Origin: Candidatus Lindowiibacteriota bacterium
Lineage (GTDB): Bacteria > Lindowbacteria > 2-12-FULL-62-27
Length of the DNA: 14,751 nucleotides
Assembly: GCA_023249255.1 (NCBI GenBank)
Contig: JAHFCY010000059.1
Coordinates: 1 to 14,751, forward strand
Reading direction: 5' to 3'
Below, in pieces: positions 1 through 8,270 of the stretch (positions are counted from its first letter, which is position 1; each line of letters begins with the position of its first letter). The translations under genes and the position numbers were made by a program. The notes beneath the pieces were generated by a model. The model saw only the letters and a program-made list of their open reading frames with translations, ran no database searches and was not told where the DNA came from.

Positions 1-2
1 AT

Positions 3-1271
3 GAAAAACGGATGCTTCAGGAGGCCGTCGACGCCCTGATGGACAACGGCCAGCACGGCCGCGTCGTCCGCGGCGTCGGAAACCGGCCCTTGAAATCCCT
101 CACCGAACTCTTGAAAGGCAAGCAGGGACGGTTCCGGCAGAACCTGCTCGGCAAACGCGTCGACTATTCCGGCCGCGCCGTCATCGTCATCGGTCCCGAA
201 CTCAAGATCAACCAGTGCGGTCTGCCCAAACGCATGGCGCTGGAACTGTTCAAACCGTTCGTCATGGCGCGTCTTCTCGAAAAAGGCATGGTCCACAACA
301 TCAAGGGAGCCAAGAAAAAAATAGAGGCCGAGTCGCCCGAAGTCTGGGACGCACTCGAGGAGGTCATCGAAGGCCGCCCGGTTCTTCTGAACCGCGCGCC
401 GACCCTGCACCGTCTCGGCATCCAGGCTTTCGAGCCCGTCATGATCGAGGGCAAGGCCATCCGTCTGCATCCGCTGGTCTGCACCGCGTTCAACGCCGAT
501 TTTGACGGCGACCAGATGGCCGTTCACGTGCCGCTTTCGAAACTGGCCCGCATCGAAGCCCGCGCGCTCATGCTCTCGACCAACAATCTCTTCTCCCCGG
601 CCAACGGCCGATGCATCGCCGCGCCGACCCAGGACATCGTCCTTGGCTGTCACTACCTGACCAAACCCGTGGTTGAAAAACCGTCGGCCCGCAAGGAATG
701 CCCGATCTTCCGCGGCCCCGACGAGGTCCTTCTTGCGCTCGACGAGAAAAAAGTCAATCTCCATCAGTGGATTTTTGTCCGGGCCAAGGGAGAGACCGTT
801 CAGACGACCGCCGGCCGCGTCATTTTCAACGACGTCCTTCCGGTCGATGAAAAATTCGTCAACGAGACCATGAACAAGAAAAGCCTGAGTAACCTCGTCT
901 CGGATCTTCTGGCCCGCCGCGGCGCGTTCACCACCATCGCCGCGCTCGACAGCATCAAGCGCCTCGGCTACGTCTACGCCACCCGCATGGGATGCTCCAT
1001 CAGTTACTACGATGACCTCGTCATTCCGGCCAAGAAACACCAGATCGTCGCCGACGCCGAAAAAGAAGTCCTCCGCTACGAGACGCTGTACCGTGAGGGC
1101 AATCTCACGAAGGAAGAACTGCACAACCGGTCGATTGACATCTGGTCGAGAGTCACCAAGAACATCACGGACGCCATGGTCGAGGAGCTCAAGGTCGACA
1201 AGGGCGGATTCAATCCAGTGTACCTGATGACGTTCTCCGGCGCTCGCGGCAATATCGATCAGGCCCGGTAG
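3..1271 (+). CDS. rpoC: RNA polymerase subunit beta', N-terminal part (5' partial, ends at in-frame TAG)
   Basis: Catalytic largest subunit of RNA polymerase, cytoplasmic. The frame is already open at base 3 ([12 protein letters not shown]), so roughly the first 300 residues lie left of the window. The metal-binding catalytic loop NADFDGD is encoded at 492-512, between [18 protein letters not shown] and STNN..SPANG, all typical of beta'. The frame then reaches [11 protein letters not shown] and stops at TAG 1269-1271, inside the conserved loop preceding the bridge helix. The same frame resumes immediately with [11 protein letters not shown], as in all homologues, where the stop position is normally Gln (CAG). 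One C-to-T difference explains the break and there is no frameshift. Read alone this fragment lacks the bridge helix and trigger loop and could not work. I read 3-3413 as one gene. Identity is certain; whether the stop is real is not. Confidence 0.95.
   Translation, partial: EKRMLQEAVDALMDNGQHGRVVRGVGNRPLKSLTELLKGKQGRFRQNLLGKRVDYSGRAVIVIGPELKINQCGLPKRMALELFKPFVMARLLEKGMVHNIKGAKKKIEAESPEVWDALEEVIEGRPVLLNRAPTLHRLGIQAFEPVMIEGKAIRLHPLVCTAFNADFDGDQMAVHVPLSKLARIEARALMLSTNNLFSPANGRCIAAPTQDIVLGCHYLTKPVVEKPSARKECPIFRGPDEVLLALDEKKVNLHQWIFVRAKGETVQTTAGRVIFNDVLPVDEKFVNETMNKKSLSNLVSDLLARRGAFTTIAALDSIKRLGYVYATRMGCSISYYDDLVIPAKKHQIVADAEKEVLRYETLYREGNLTKEELHNRSIDIWSRVTKNITDAMVEELKVDKGGFNPVYLMTFSGARGNIDQAR
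1269..1271 (+). other. In-frame amber (TAG) codon inside rpoC at a conserved Gln position
   Basis: The codons read GAT CAG GCC CGG TAG CTC GCC GGC. In E. coli the equivalent residues are AQIRQLAGMRG, so TAG replaces CAG. The frame is the same on both sides. Known recA, rnhB and RT genes in this window end at TAG, which argues against TAG being a sense codon here. Confidence 0.9.
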
Positions 1272-1292
1272 CTCGCCGGCATCCGCGGCCTC

Positions 1293-3413
1293 ATGGCCAA
1301 ACCTTCCGGCGAAATTATCGAGCTTCCGATCAAATCCAATTTCAAGGAAGGCCTCACGGTTCTGGAATACTTCATCTCCACCCACGGCGCGCGCAAGGGA
1401 CTGGCCGACACGGCCCTCAAGACCGCCGACGCCGGATACCTCACGCGCCGGCTGGTCGACGTCGCGCAGGAAATCGTCATCGAAACACAGGACTGCGGCA
1501 CGCACGAAGGCATCTATGCCGAGGCGCTCCGCGAGGGCGAAGAAGTGATCGAATCCCTGGGCGAACGAATTCTGGGACGCGTTCTTCAGGAGGATGTCAT
1601 TCATCAGGACACCGGCGAGGTCCTTGCCAAGGCCAACACGCTGGTGGACGAGGCGCTCGCCAAAAAAATTCAGGATTCCGGCGTCGAGCGCGTCTTCATT
1701 CGGTCCACGCTCACCTGTGACTCGCGCCGCGGCATCTGCCAGCTCTGTTACGGCCGCAATCTCGCCACGGGCAGGCTCGTCGACATCGGCGAGCCCACGG
1801 GCGTGATCGCCGCCCAGTCCATCGGCGAGCCCGGCACCCAGCTCACCATGCGCACGTTCCACATCGGCGGCGTCGCCACCGGCGGCGCGACCCGCGAACT
1901 GGTCCTCACCTATGACGCCCTCGTCACCGGGTTTCCCGAACGCACCATTCCGCGCAAGGAGGGCAGGGACGATATTCACATCGCCAGCCGCGACGGAAAA
2001 TTGGTCATCCGGATGGTCAAAAGCACGATCGACACGAAGACCGTCAAGGTCAAGGTATTCGACGGACTGTGGATCAAACGCGGCGAGGTCGTTGGAATCG
2101 AAGGTTCGGGCAAGGCCGCCGTGGAGATCAAGGCGCCGGACGACGGCGTCGTCTACATTCGCGAAAACGGGGTCATGATCATGGGCGCCGAACAATACTA
2201 CGACGTCAAAATCGGCACGCGCCTCCGATGCACCTCCGACGCCTACATCCCGGCCGGCAGCGTCATCGCCGAGTTTGATCCCTACAACGACACGATTCTC
2301 ACCGAGGTCGACGGCACGGTGACGTTCAAGGAAATCATCGAGGGCCGCACGTCCAAACAGATCGTCGACGAGACCACCGGTCTCATTCGAACCGAAATCG
2401 CCGAAGACCGCGAGAAACAACTGTTCCCGCGCGTCGGGGTTGATTCCCCGTCCAGGAAAATCCCGGTCGAATACGACCTGCCCTACGGATGCATTCTCGA
2501 CGTGTCCGACAACAGGAAAGTCCGCGCCGGCGATGTTCTCGCCAAAATTCCGCGCGCGCAGTCCAAGACGAAAGACATCACCGGCGGTCTCCCCCGCGTC
2601 GAGGAACTTTTCGAAGCCCGCGGCAAGACCACGCGCGACGCGTTTATCTCCCACATCGACGGCATCGTTTCCTTCGACGCCAAAAAACCCAAGGCCGGCC
2701 AGCGCCGCGTCATCATCACCAATCCTGAAACCGGCGTGAAGAAGGAGTACGACATCCCCGTCGGCCGCTATCTAAAAGTGCGCGAGGGCGACACCGTCAA
2801 GCAGGGCGAGCCGATCACCGATGGTCCGGTCAACCCGCACGACATTCTCAACGTCAAAGACATCAAAGGCCTCATGCTCTACCTCGTCAACGAGGTTCAG
2901 GAGGTCTATCGCCGGCAGGGCGTCGACATCAACGACAAGCACATCGAGATCATCGTCCGCCAGATGTTGCGCAAGGTCGAGATCAAGGACCAGGGGGATT
3001 CGGATTTTTCGATTGGAAGTTTGGTCGACCGCTTCACGCTCAAGGACGCCAACGAACATCTCATCCGCCAGGGCAAAAAACCGGCCGCATTCGAACCGCG
3101 GATTTTGGGCATTACCAAGGTTTCCCTCGAAACCGATAGTTTCATCTCAGCCGCGTCGTTCCAGGAAACCCGCCGGGTTCTCACCGACGCCGCCATCAAC
3201 GGCGAGGTCGACCGCTTGCGCGGATTGAAGGAAAACGTCATCATCGGCCGCCTCATCCCGGCCGGCACGGGCTTGAAACCCTACCGGTCACAGATGGACG
3301 CCATCGACGCCGACGCGCAGAAAATCATCGCCAAATTCGGATTCGACGCGGCCCGGGAGTCCCAGGCCGAGCTTCCCCCCGCCCCGGAACAGGAACCCGT
3401 CACCGTCGGCTGA
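1293..3413 (+). CDS. rpoC: RNA polymerase subunit beta', C-terminal part (same gene, after the TAG)
   Basis: Continuation of beta'. It carries the bridge helix (from about 1362, [19 protein letters not shown]), the four cysteines of the second zinc site (codons 1494, 1716, 1737 and 1746), the trigger-loop segment [13 protein letters not shown] near 1836-1868, and the C-terminal [17 protein letters not shown] and [19 protein letters not shown] blocks. The stop is TGA. ATG 1293 is only an internal methionine of the GLMAKP motif and has no convincing ribosome binding site, so I do not think translation begins here. Homology runs without a gap back to codon 1272. This is not the cyanobacterial rpoC1/rpoC2 split, which is placed elsewhere and has real start signals. 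No insertion domain is obvious. Confidence 0.93.
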   Translation: MAKPSGEIIELPIKSNFKEGLTVLEYFISTHGARKGLADTALKTADAGYLTRRLVDVAQEIVIETQDCGTHEGIYAEALREGEEVIESLGERILGRVLQEDVIHQDTGEVLAKANTLVDEALAKKIQDSGVERVFIRSTLTCDSRRGICQLCYGRNLATGRLVDIGEPTGVIAAQSIGEPGTQLTMRTFHIGGVATGGATRELVLTYDALVTGFPERTIPRKEGRDDIHIASRDGKLVIRMVKSTIDTKTVKVKVFDGLWIKRGEVVGIEGSGKAAVEIKAPDDGVVYIRENGVMIMGAEQYYDVKIGTRLRCTSDAYIPAGSVIAEFDPYNDTILTEVDGTVTFKEIIEGRTSKQIVDETTGLIRTEIAEDREKQLFPRVGVDSPSRKIPVEYDLPYGCILDVSDNRKVRAGDVLAKIPRAQSKTKDITGGLPRVEELFEARGKTTRDAFISHIDGIVSFDAKKPKAGQRRVIITNPETGVKKEYDIPVGRYLKVREGDTVKQGEPITDGPVNPHDILNVKDIKGLMLYLVNEVQEVYRRQGVDINDKHIEIIVRQMLRKVEIKDQGDSDFSIGSLVDRFTLKDANEHLIRQGKKPAAFEPRILGITKVSLETDSFISAASFQETRRVLTDAAINGEVDRLRGLKENVIIGRLIPAGTGLKPYRSQMDAIDADAQKIIAKFGFDAARESQAELPPAPEQEPVTVG

Positions 3414-3442
3414 TCCATACCGTTCGGAAACTTCGTGGAATC

Positions 3443-3466
3443 CCTTCTCCCCCAAGGGGGAGAAGG
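3443..3466. repeat. Perfect 11-bp inverted repeat (REP-like) after rpoC
   Basis: CCTTCTCCCCC and its exact complement GGGGGAGAAGG are separated by AA. It lies 30 nt past the rpoC stop, so the transcript can form a very strong hairpin. No T-run follows, so it is not a canonical intrinsic terminator. It could stabilise or partly end the rpoC message. The GGTGAGGATGAGGGGG tail resembles dispersed intergenic repeats seen in many bacteria. Confidence 0.75.
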
Positions 3467-3493
3467 TGAGGATGAGGGGGACTTCCCGGAGAC

Positions 3494-3522
3494 TTCCCTT
3501 TCCTTCCATTCTTCCGTATAAT
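3494..3522 (+). promoter_or_regulatory. Possible promoter of tRNA-Thr
   Basis: There is a consensus -10 TATAAT at 3517-3522 with a poor -35 (TTCCCT, 3494-3499) at 17 bp. It lies about 70 nt before the mature tRNA 5' end. The -10 is perfect but the -35 is weak, so this is tentative. Confidence 0.4.
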
Positions 3523-3594
3523 CGGTGAAACACCGTGCCGCCGCCCCCCGCGAATCGTGACCATCCAGGTCACCGCGAGGGACTTGGCATCCGT

Positions 3595-3667
3595 GCCGGC
3601 GTAGCTCAGTTGGCAGAGCAACTCACTTGTAATGAGTAGGTCGTCGGTTCGACTCCGACCGCCGGCT
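3595..3667 (+). tRNA. tRNA-Thr (anticodon UGU)
   Basis: A full 73-nt cloverleaf can be folded by eye. The acceptor is GCCGGCG/CGCCGGC. The D arm has GCTC/GAGC. The anticodon stem ACTCA/TGAGT carries loop CTTGTAA with anticodon TGT at 3628-3630. The T arm is GTCGG-TTCGACT-CCGAC. The discriminator is T and no 3' CCA is encoded, so CCA must be added enzymatically. It decodes ACA and, by wobble, other ACN codons. A T-rich tract follows at once. Confidence 0.96.
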
Positions 3668-3738
3668 TTTTACTCCTTTTTACCCTTGACGCGCATTCCG
3701 CAGTAAAATAACACCACAGGCGTGGGGGGAACCACATC

Positions 3739-3966
3739 GTGGAACAGTTGATCGTCCATATCGAGGGGCAAGTGGAGCGGCTGATTCGTCGCAAGGACGA
3801 CCTGACGCGGGACAACTCTGTCCTGCGCCGGGAAAACGAGCGGCTCCGAAAACGCGTCGCCGAACTGACGGATGAACGCGACCTCTTCGATCACCGAATC
3901 CGTCTCTCCACCCGCCACGTCGAAACCGCGCTCTCGCGGCTGAAACTGCTGTCTGAAGATCTCTGA
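3739..3966 (+). CDS. Small coiled-coil cell-division-associated protein (ZapB-like)
   Basis: A 75-residue, highly charged protein predicted to be one long coiled coil: leucines and isoleucines recur at heptad spacing through VERLIRRKDDL, VLRRENERLRKRVAEL and ALSRLKLL. It has no signal peptide or membrane segment. Start GTG 3739 is preceded by a GGGGGA tract with 8-nt spacing. Its TGA overlaps the ATG of zapA by one base, so translation is probably coupled. Short coiled-coil genes directly upstream of zapA are common and are presumed to act with ZapA at the division ring. The family cannot be fixed by eye from so simple a sequence; the functional call rests on the neighbour. Confidence 0.7.
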   Translation: MEQLIVHIEGQVERLIRRKDDLTRDNSVLRRENERLRKRVAELTDERDLFDHRIRLSTRHVETALSRLKLLSEDL

Positions 3967-4301
3967 TGCCCTCGGTCGAAGTCATCATCCTCGGAAAAAA
4001 ACACACGTTCGACACGCCCGAAAATCCCGACCGGGTCAAAACCGCCGCCCGCCTGCTTGAGCGCAAACTCAAAACCGTCACCGAAGTCTACGGACTCATC
4101 TCGAACGATCACATGCTGGTCCTCGCCGCCTTGAACCTCGCCGAGGAATTGATTCGCCTGAAACAGGAAACCAAACTCGACCGCGCCGAGGATTTTTTGC
4201 GCGGCCTTGCCGAGCGCCTCGACCTGGCGATGCGGGATGAGGCTGACTCTCCCGACGTTCCTTCCGACCCCTGCCTGCCTGCCGGCAGGCCTTCCCGATG
4301 A
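3966..4301 (+). CDS. zapA: Cell division protein ZapA
   Basis: 111 residues. The N-terminal SVEVIILGKKHTFDTPENPDRV and the helix LVLAALNLAEELIRLKQE match the ZapA family, which binds FtsZ and cross-links its filaments at the septal ring. ZapA has a small globular N-terminal domain followed by a dimerising/tetramerising coiled coil, and this layout is visible. The last 20 or so residues (SDPCLPAGRPSR) are unlike the family and are encoded by a GC palindrome (4277-4290), suggesting a small repeat insertion into the C-terminal coding end. The stop overlaps the rnhB start as ATGA, so rnhB is coupled. Confidence 0.88.
   Translation: MPSVEVIILGKKHTFDTPENPDRVKTAARLLERKLKTVTEVYGLISNDHMLVLAALNLAEELIRLKQETKLDRAEDFLRGLAERLDLAMRDEADSPDVPSDPCLPAGRPSR
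4277..4290. repeat. 14-bp perfect palindrome in the zapA 3' end
   Basis: GCCTGCCGGCAGGC is preceded by further CTGC units (4271-4276). It encodes part of the CLPAGR tail of ZapA. Short palindromes of this type are dispersed repeats in many genomes. Confidence 0.75.
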
Positions 4302-4945
4302 AAATCCTCGGCGTCGACGAAGCCGGCCGCGGACCGGTCCTTGGGCCGCTGGTGATGGGCGCGGTCTGCGCCGAAGAATCCCAGTTCGAGAAATTGCGGG
4401 AATTGGGCGTCCGTGATTCCAAGGCGCTCACGCCGAAGGCCCGCGCGCGCATCTTCGACCGTCTCGCGGTCGAGTTTCAGATCGATCATGAGATCGTGAC
4501 GCCCGCCTCCATCAACGGCGTTGGCGCAAATCTCAACAATCTCGAATATGACGCGCTTTCCAGTCTTCTGGTCCGTCTGCGGCCCGACCAGTTGATCGTC
4601 GACGCGTTCATGACGCCCCACCGCCTCGCCAAACAGATCGTCCGCGATTTTCCCAACGTGACCGTCATCGCCGAGTGGAAGGCAGACGAAAATTTTCCGC
4701 TGGTTTCGGCCGCGTCGATCGTCGCCAAAGTCATCCGCGACCGACACATCGACGAGCTGAAACCCACCTACGGCGATATCGGATCGGGATATCCCGGCGA
4801 TCCCAAAACGCGGCGGTGGCTGCGCTCCCAGATCCTGAAAAACCGTCTGGCCCGGACATCCGTCCCGTCTTTCGTCCGCATCAACTGGGGCACTCTCCGC
4901 CGCCTCGAAACCGAAACCCCTCCGGAACAGCCAGAAAAAAAATAG
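4298..4945 (+). CDS. rnhB: Ribonuclease HII, archaeal type
   Basis: Endonuclease that cuts RNA in RNA/DNA hybrids and removes single ribonucleotides from DNA. The 215 residues carry the family signature GVDEAGRGPVLGP and the acidic catalytic set D7, E8, D102 (IVDAFM) and D130 (EWKADENFP). Several blocks match the archaeal subgroup rather than the usual bacterial one: LGVRDSKALTP, KADENFPLVSAASIVAK and above all YGDIGSGYPGDPKT, where bacterial enzymes have a YGxxxHKGYGT-like segment. This suggests an old transfer from archaea or descent within a bacterial group that shares this form. Its start overlaps the zapA stop. The terminal KK and stop are supplied by an A-run abutting a hairpin repeat, so the C-terminal tail (ETETPPEQPEKK) may be repeat-derived. 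Confidence 0.93.
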   Translation: MKILGVDEAGRGPVLGPLVMGAVCAEESQFEKLRELGVRDSKALTPKARARIFDRLAVEFQIDHEIVTPASINGVGANLNNLEYDALSSLLVRLRPDQLIVDAFMTPHRLAKQIVRDFPNVTVIAEWKADENFPLVSAASIVAKVIRDRHIDELKPTYGDIGSGYPGDPKTRRWLRSQILKNRLARTSVPSFVRINWGTLRRLETETPPEQPEKK

Positions 4946-5039
4946 GCCACAGACAGACGCCCACCCGCACACCCAGACTCCCACAGGTATCTATGAAATT
5001 GTCTGTGTCTGTCTGTGTCTGTGAGTGTCTGTGTGTGGC
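4946..5039. repeat. Imperfect palindrome with CAGACA-type arms (copy 1)
   Basis: The left arm (4946-4985) starts GCCACAGACAGACG; the right arm (5001-5039) is its imperfect complement, rich in CTGTGTCTGT units and ending GTGTGTGGC. Loop of about 15 nt. An A-run (4935-4942) precedes it, so on the minus strand it resembles a hairpin plus T-run. It fills the whole rnhB to 5051 gap. A second copy lies at 10578-10675. Confidence 0.85.
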
Positions 5040-5050
5040 TCCCGGTTTAG

Positions 5051-7033
5051 ATGTTCTCTGATAGGTCCTGCATTTTGCCGTCGAGCCGTTTTCTGATTCC
5101 CCTCGGGGTCGTCTTCGTCACCGCCGCCGTTTTCTTGCCGGTCCTCAACTGTGAGTTTGTGAACTGGGATGATCCGAAAATGATCGTGGACAATCCGGCG
5201 TTTCGGGGATTCGACCCGGCCCATTTGAAATGGATGTTCACCACATTTCACATGGGACATTATCAGCCGCTAAGCTGGGTCACGCTGGCGCTCGATGACG
5301 CCGTCTGGGGAACAAATCCTGCCGGATATCATCTGACGAATCTTCTCATCCATGCCGCCAACGCGTTTCTCGTGTATCTCCTCGCCCTCCGCTTGATTTC
5401 GATCGTGTTCGCCGTTCAATCCGTCGACTCGTCCTTGCGCCTTGTCGCCGCCTTTGCCGCGCTCCTTTTTTCGATTCACCCTCTCCGCGTCGAATCGGTC
5501 GCATGGGTGACGGAACGGCGCGACGTTCTGTCCGGCTTTTTCATTTTCCTCACTCTGATCTGTTACCTGAACGCCGTGACCGCGCCGGACAAATCCCGCG
5601 GCCGCTGGATGATCGCGTCCTTGAGCGCGTATCTCGCGTCGCTTCTCTCCAAAGCATCCGGCATCACCCTGCCGGTGATTTTATTCGTGCTGGATTTTTA
5701 TCCCCTGCGGCGCCTGACGGGTCCGCTGGTCTGGAGTGATCTTCGGAAAAAGTACGTCTTTATTGAAAAAATCCCCTTTCTATTTTTCGCGTCGATTTTC
5801 GCCGGGATTGCCATGCTGGCTCAAAAGGACGCAAAGGCTCTTCTGCCCCTCGCCGAATACGGCATGCCGGAACGCGTCGCGCAGGCGTTTTATGGAATGG
5901 CGTTTTATATATGGAAAACAGTCTGGCCTTTTGGTCTGTCTCCCTTCTATGAAATTCCCCAGGGTGTAGATCCGTTGTCGTGGCCGAATCTGCTCCGGGC
6001 GGTTCTTGTCCTCGGCACGGCGGCGGCGGCTGTTCGGCTCTGGAGGCGCCGCCCCGCCATTCTCTCCGTCCATCTGTGTTATCTCCTCGCGATCGCTCCC
6101 GTTCTCGGATTTGCTCAAAGCGGTCCGCAGTATGTCGCCGCCCGGTACAGTTATCTGTCTTGCGTCGGGTTGGCTGTCCTGGCTGGAGGCGCAAATTTTG
6201 CCTTGGTGCGGCCGCCGCATATGAACTCGCGATCCTTTCTGATTTCATCGGTCGCCCCGGCCGTCGGCATTCTGATCGTTCTGGGATTCCTCACGGTCCA
6301 AGAGGTCGGCATCTGGCATGATTCCGAAAAGCTTTGGCGCCGCGCCGTATCGATGTCGCCCCGGTCATTCTTTCCGCGCGTCAATCTGGGCCAGATCCTC
6401 CTCGATCAAAAAAATTTTCCGGAATCGCTCGAACAATTTCAAGAGGCAATATCCATCCGCCCTGGCGACGCAAGACCTTATCACAGCGCCGCCATGACGC
6501 TTGCGCAGATGGGCCGGCCGGCCGATGCGGTCCCGTATTTCACGAAGTCTCTGGAAATTCGCCCGGCCGATCCGGATGTGCATTGCAATCTCGGCCACAC
6601 TCTCGCGAGCCTTGGTCAGTCCGACGCCGCAATCGTTCACTATCGCAAAGCCATCGCGCTTCGCCCCGATTTTTCCGCCGCTCACAATAATCTCGCGAAC
6701 GAACTGGGCCTCCGGGGAAATCCGGATGAGGCCATTGAACACTACGCCCGCGCGATCGCTCTCGATCCCGGCAACACCGGCGCCCATCACAATCTTGGCA
6801 TGGCCTTGATGACCATGGGCCGGATCACAGACGCGGTCGCGTCATTTCGAGAATCCGTCCGCCTGCGCCCCGATTACGCCAAAGCGCATTTCCATCTCGG
6901 CCAGGCCCTGCAAAAGCTCGGCCGCAGCGCCGAAGCGCATGAAAGTTTTGAGACGGCCCTCCGGACGTCCCGCCCGGACGATCCGATCCGGCGGGAGATT
7001 CAATCCGAACTGAACGGCATTCCCTCGCCGTGA
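5051..7033 (+). CDS. Multi-TM GT-C/TMTC-like protein with C-terminal TPR repeats
   Basis: 660 residues, inner membrane. About the first 430 contain many hydrophobic helices; the first is near residues 14-33. Between them are motifs of bacterial TMTC-like/GT-C proteins: CEFVNWDDPKMI (acidic pair D40-D41), HMGHYQPLSWVTLALDDAVWG, YHLTNLLIHAANA and HPLRVESVAWVTERRDVLSG. From about residue 435 there are six tandem TPR units (such as SLEQFQEAISIRPGD and AHHNLGMALMTMGR), presumably a protein-binding domain. Eukaryotic TMTC relatives are O-mannosyltransferases; glycosyl transfer here is inference from the fold. Start ATG 5051 has no clear ribosome binding site, but a later start would cut into the first membrane helix. 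It stands alone between two repeats. Confidence 0.8.
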   Translation: MFSDRSCILPSSRFLIPLGVVFVTAAVFLPVLNCEFVNWDDPKMIVDNPAFRGFDPAHLKWMFTTFHMGHYQPLSWVTLALDDAVWGTNPAGYHLTNLLIHAANAFLVYLLALRLISIVFAVQSVDSSLRLVAAFAALLFSIHPLRVESVAWVTERRDVLSGFFIFLTLICYLNAVTAPDKSRGRWMIASLSAYLASLLSKASGITLPVILFVLDFYPLRRLTGPLVWSDLRKKYVFIEKIPFLFFASIFAGIAMLAQKDAKALLPLAEYGMPERVAQAFYGMAFYIWKTVWPFGLSPFYEIPQGVDPLSWPNLLRAVLVLGTAAAAVRLWRRRPAILSVHLCYLLAIAPVLGFAQSGPQYVAARYSYLSCVGLAVLAGGANFALVRPPHMNSRSFLISSVAPAVGILIVLGFLTVQEVGIWHDSEKLWRRAVSMSPRSFFPRVNLGQILLDQKNFPESLEQFQEAISIRPGDARPYHSAAMTLAQMGRPADAVPYFTKSLEIRPADPDVHCNLGHTLASLGQSDAAIVHYRKAIALRPDFSAAHNNLANELGLRGNPDEAIEHYARAIALDPGNTGAHHNLGMALMTMGRITDAVASFRESVRLRPDYAKAHFHLGQALQKLGRSAEAHESFETALRTSRPDDPIRREIQSELNGIPSP

Positions 7034-7056
7034 AGGTGATGATATCCTTTCAGAAT

Positions 7057-7099
7057 TTGACTGTTCCACAGTTGAAAATACTGCTTGGCAATTTTCAAC
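7057..7099 (+). promoter_or_regulatory. Hairpin and weak promoter upstream of the MotA/FliL-like gene
   Basis: GTTGAAAAT (7071-7079) and its exact complement ATTTTCAAC (7091-7099) form a 9-bp stem with an 11-nt loop, ending 10 nt before the AAGGAG ribosome binding site at 7110-7115. A TTGACT box at 7057-7062 lies just upstream, with only a poor -10 (TACTGC) at 16 bp. It could be an operator or a 5' UTR structure. The GTTGAAAAT arm also resembles the GTTGAAAATTT end of the repeats at 12965, 14400 and 14701. Confidence 0.45.
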
Positions 7100-7119
7100 A
7101 ATAAATCTGAAGGAGCGTG

Positions 7120-8139
7120 ATGAACATGATTTTTCTGGGAATTTTGTCGATTGGATTTGGCCTTTATGTGCTGATGGCGATTGAGGGCATAAACGCCGGA
7201 CTTTTCCTCGCCCCGAGCGCCTTGGGCATTATCGTGTTTTGTTCTCTGGGCGGAGTTCTGATCACCTACCGCCCGAAAGAAATTATTTCCGGCCTGAAAG
7301 CATTTTTCCGGAAGGACATTCAGGACTCCAGGGAAAAACTGATTGACTATGCAAACCTGTTTTCTTTATTTTCCAGGTATTCCATGAACGCGGCATGGCT
7401 GGGTACGGTATTCGGGGTAATCAACATCTTGCGTCGCATAGGCCAGGCGCTGGAATCGCGGGATCATATTAACATCGGCATGCTGGCGGGCGGGATTGCA
7501 CTCGGGGTGGTCGGCATCCTATGGGGGATTTTGCTGTCAAAGTTTGTCTTTGAATCGATTAAAAATAATCTGGAACGCAAAGCTCTCGCCGCGAAGGAGG
7601 CCGGACAGGGGGAGGCGATTCCGGAGTCGGTCCCATGCCGCTGGGGCAAACCGGTTTTGCTTTCTCTGCTGGCGATCGTGGTCGTTGTATTGTCCCTCCG
7701 GGCGTTCATGAAAGCCCGCTCGATGAATTCCGGCGCGCCACAATCTCAAGGCGCATCGAACACCCGGCGTTCTACGATCCTCGAAACCCAGCTTCTGGGG
7801 ACGAGCGAAAATCCTGATATCGATATCACGATTACTGATCGGGGGGAACTCCACCGCCTGCATTGCACCATTTACGTGGGGTATTCAAGAGAATATGAGT
7901 CGCGCGGTCAATTCTACGATGAATTAAAAGAACGCATCCCCCAACTCAGAGAATTGGTCATCCGGATTCTCGGCGCGAAGACGCTGGAAGATCTGCAGAT
8001 TCGGAATCTGACTCCGCTCAAAGAGGAGATGATCGTCAGGATCAATGAACTGTTGAGCAACGGCCAGATCGCCGATATCGTGTTTAGCAATTACGTTCTG
8101 GATCCAATGAGGCCGGCCGTTCCGCCGCAATCGCGCTGA
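7120..8139 (+). CDS. MotA-like stator membrane domain fused to a FliL-like periplasmic domain
   Basis: 339 residues. The N-terminal part looks like MotA/PomA: two hydrophobic helices with EGINAG and SALGIIVFCSLGGVLITYRPKEI between and after them, then a shortened cytoplasmic loop and two more helices around AAWLGTVFGVINILRR and IGMLAGGIALGVVGILWGILL. A fifth helix (PVLLSLLAIVVVVLSL, about 182-200) would place the C terminus in the periplasm. That C-terminal domain (about 235-330) has FliL features: a run of RGQFYDELKERIPQLRELVIRIL, then KTLEDLQ, LKEEMIVRINELL and GQIADIVFSNYVL. Known FliL surrounds or contacts MotAB stators, which makes the fusion logical. No motB or other flagellar gene is in the window. 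GTG 7117 and ATG 7126 are alternative starts; AAGGAG ends 4 nt before ATG 7120. The MotA proline of the third helix appears to be alanine. Confidence 0.68.
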   Translation: MNMIFLGILSIGFGLYVLMAIEGINAGLFLAPSALGIIVFCSLGGVLITYRPKEIISGLKAFFRKDIQDSREKLIDYANLFSLFSRYSMNAAWLGTVFGVINILRRIGQALESRDHINIGMLAGGIALGVVGILWGILLSKFVFESIKNNLERKALAAKEAGQGEAIPESVPCRWGKPVLLSLLAIVVVVLSLRAFMKARSMNSGAPQSQGASNTRRSTILETQLLGTSENPDIDITITDRGELHRLHCTIYVGYSREYESRGQFYDELKERIPQLRELVIRILGAKTLEDLQIRNLTPLKEEMIVRINELLSNGQIADIVFSNYVLDPMRPAVPPQSR

Positions 8140-8191
8140 CTCGAATTCGAAAACGCCGGCAAGTATGAATCGTCGTGAAAATAGTTTTCTG

Positions 8192-8220
8192 TTGCCTGCC
8201 TGCGAATCGTGAGGTATAGT
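8192..8220 (+). promoter_or_regulatory. Promoter for the Minf_1886/RT pair
   Basis: TTGCCT (8192-8197) and TATAGT (8215-8220) are exactly 17 bp apart, giving a predicted transcription start near 8227 and a leader of about 45 nt. A palindrome CGAAC-GCA-GTTCG (8244-8256) sits in that leader and may be an operator or a small RNA hairpin. Confidence 0.55.
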
Positions 8221-8270
8221 TTCGACATGCTGACGGGAGGCGGCGAACGCAGTTCGGCCAAACTACACCC

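Noticed and set aside
1269-1293. Natural split of rpoC into two genes (as rpoC1/rpoC2).
   Set aside because: The known split is elsewhere, the flanks are in the same frame with no spacer, and ATG 1293 has no ribosome binding site and lies inside a conserved motif.
3686-3714. Promoter for the ZapB-like/zapA unit (TTGACG with TAAAAT or TAACAC).
   Set aside because: TAAAAT is only 12 bp from the -35, and the correctly spaced TAACAC is a poor -10, so it was not listed.
4109-4984. 291-residue open frame on the minus strand opposite zapA/rnhB.
   Set aside because: It is the antisense shadow of two clearly conserved genes in GC-rich DNA; its composition is low-complexity Arg/Gly/Asp.
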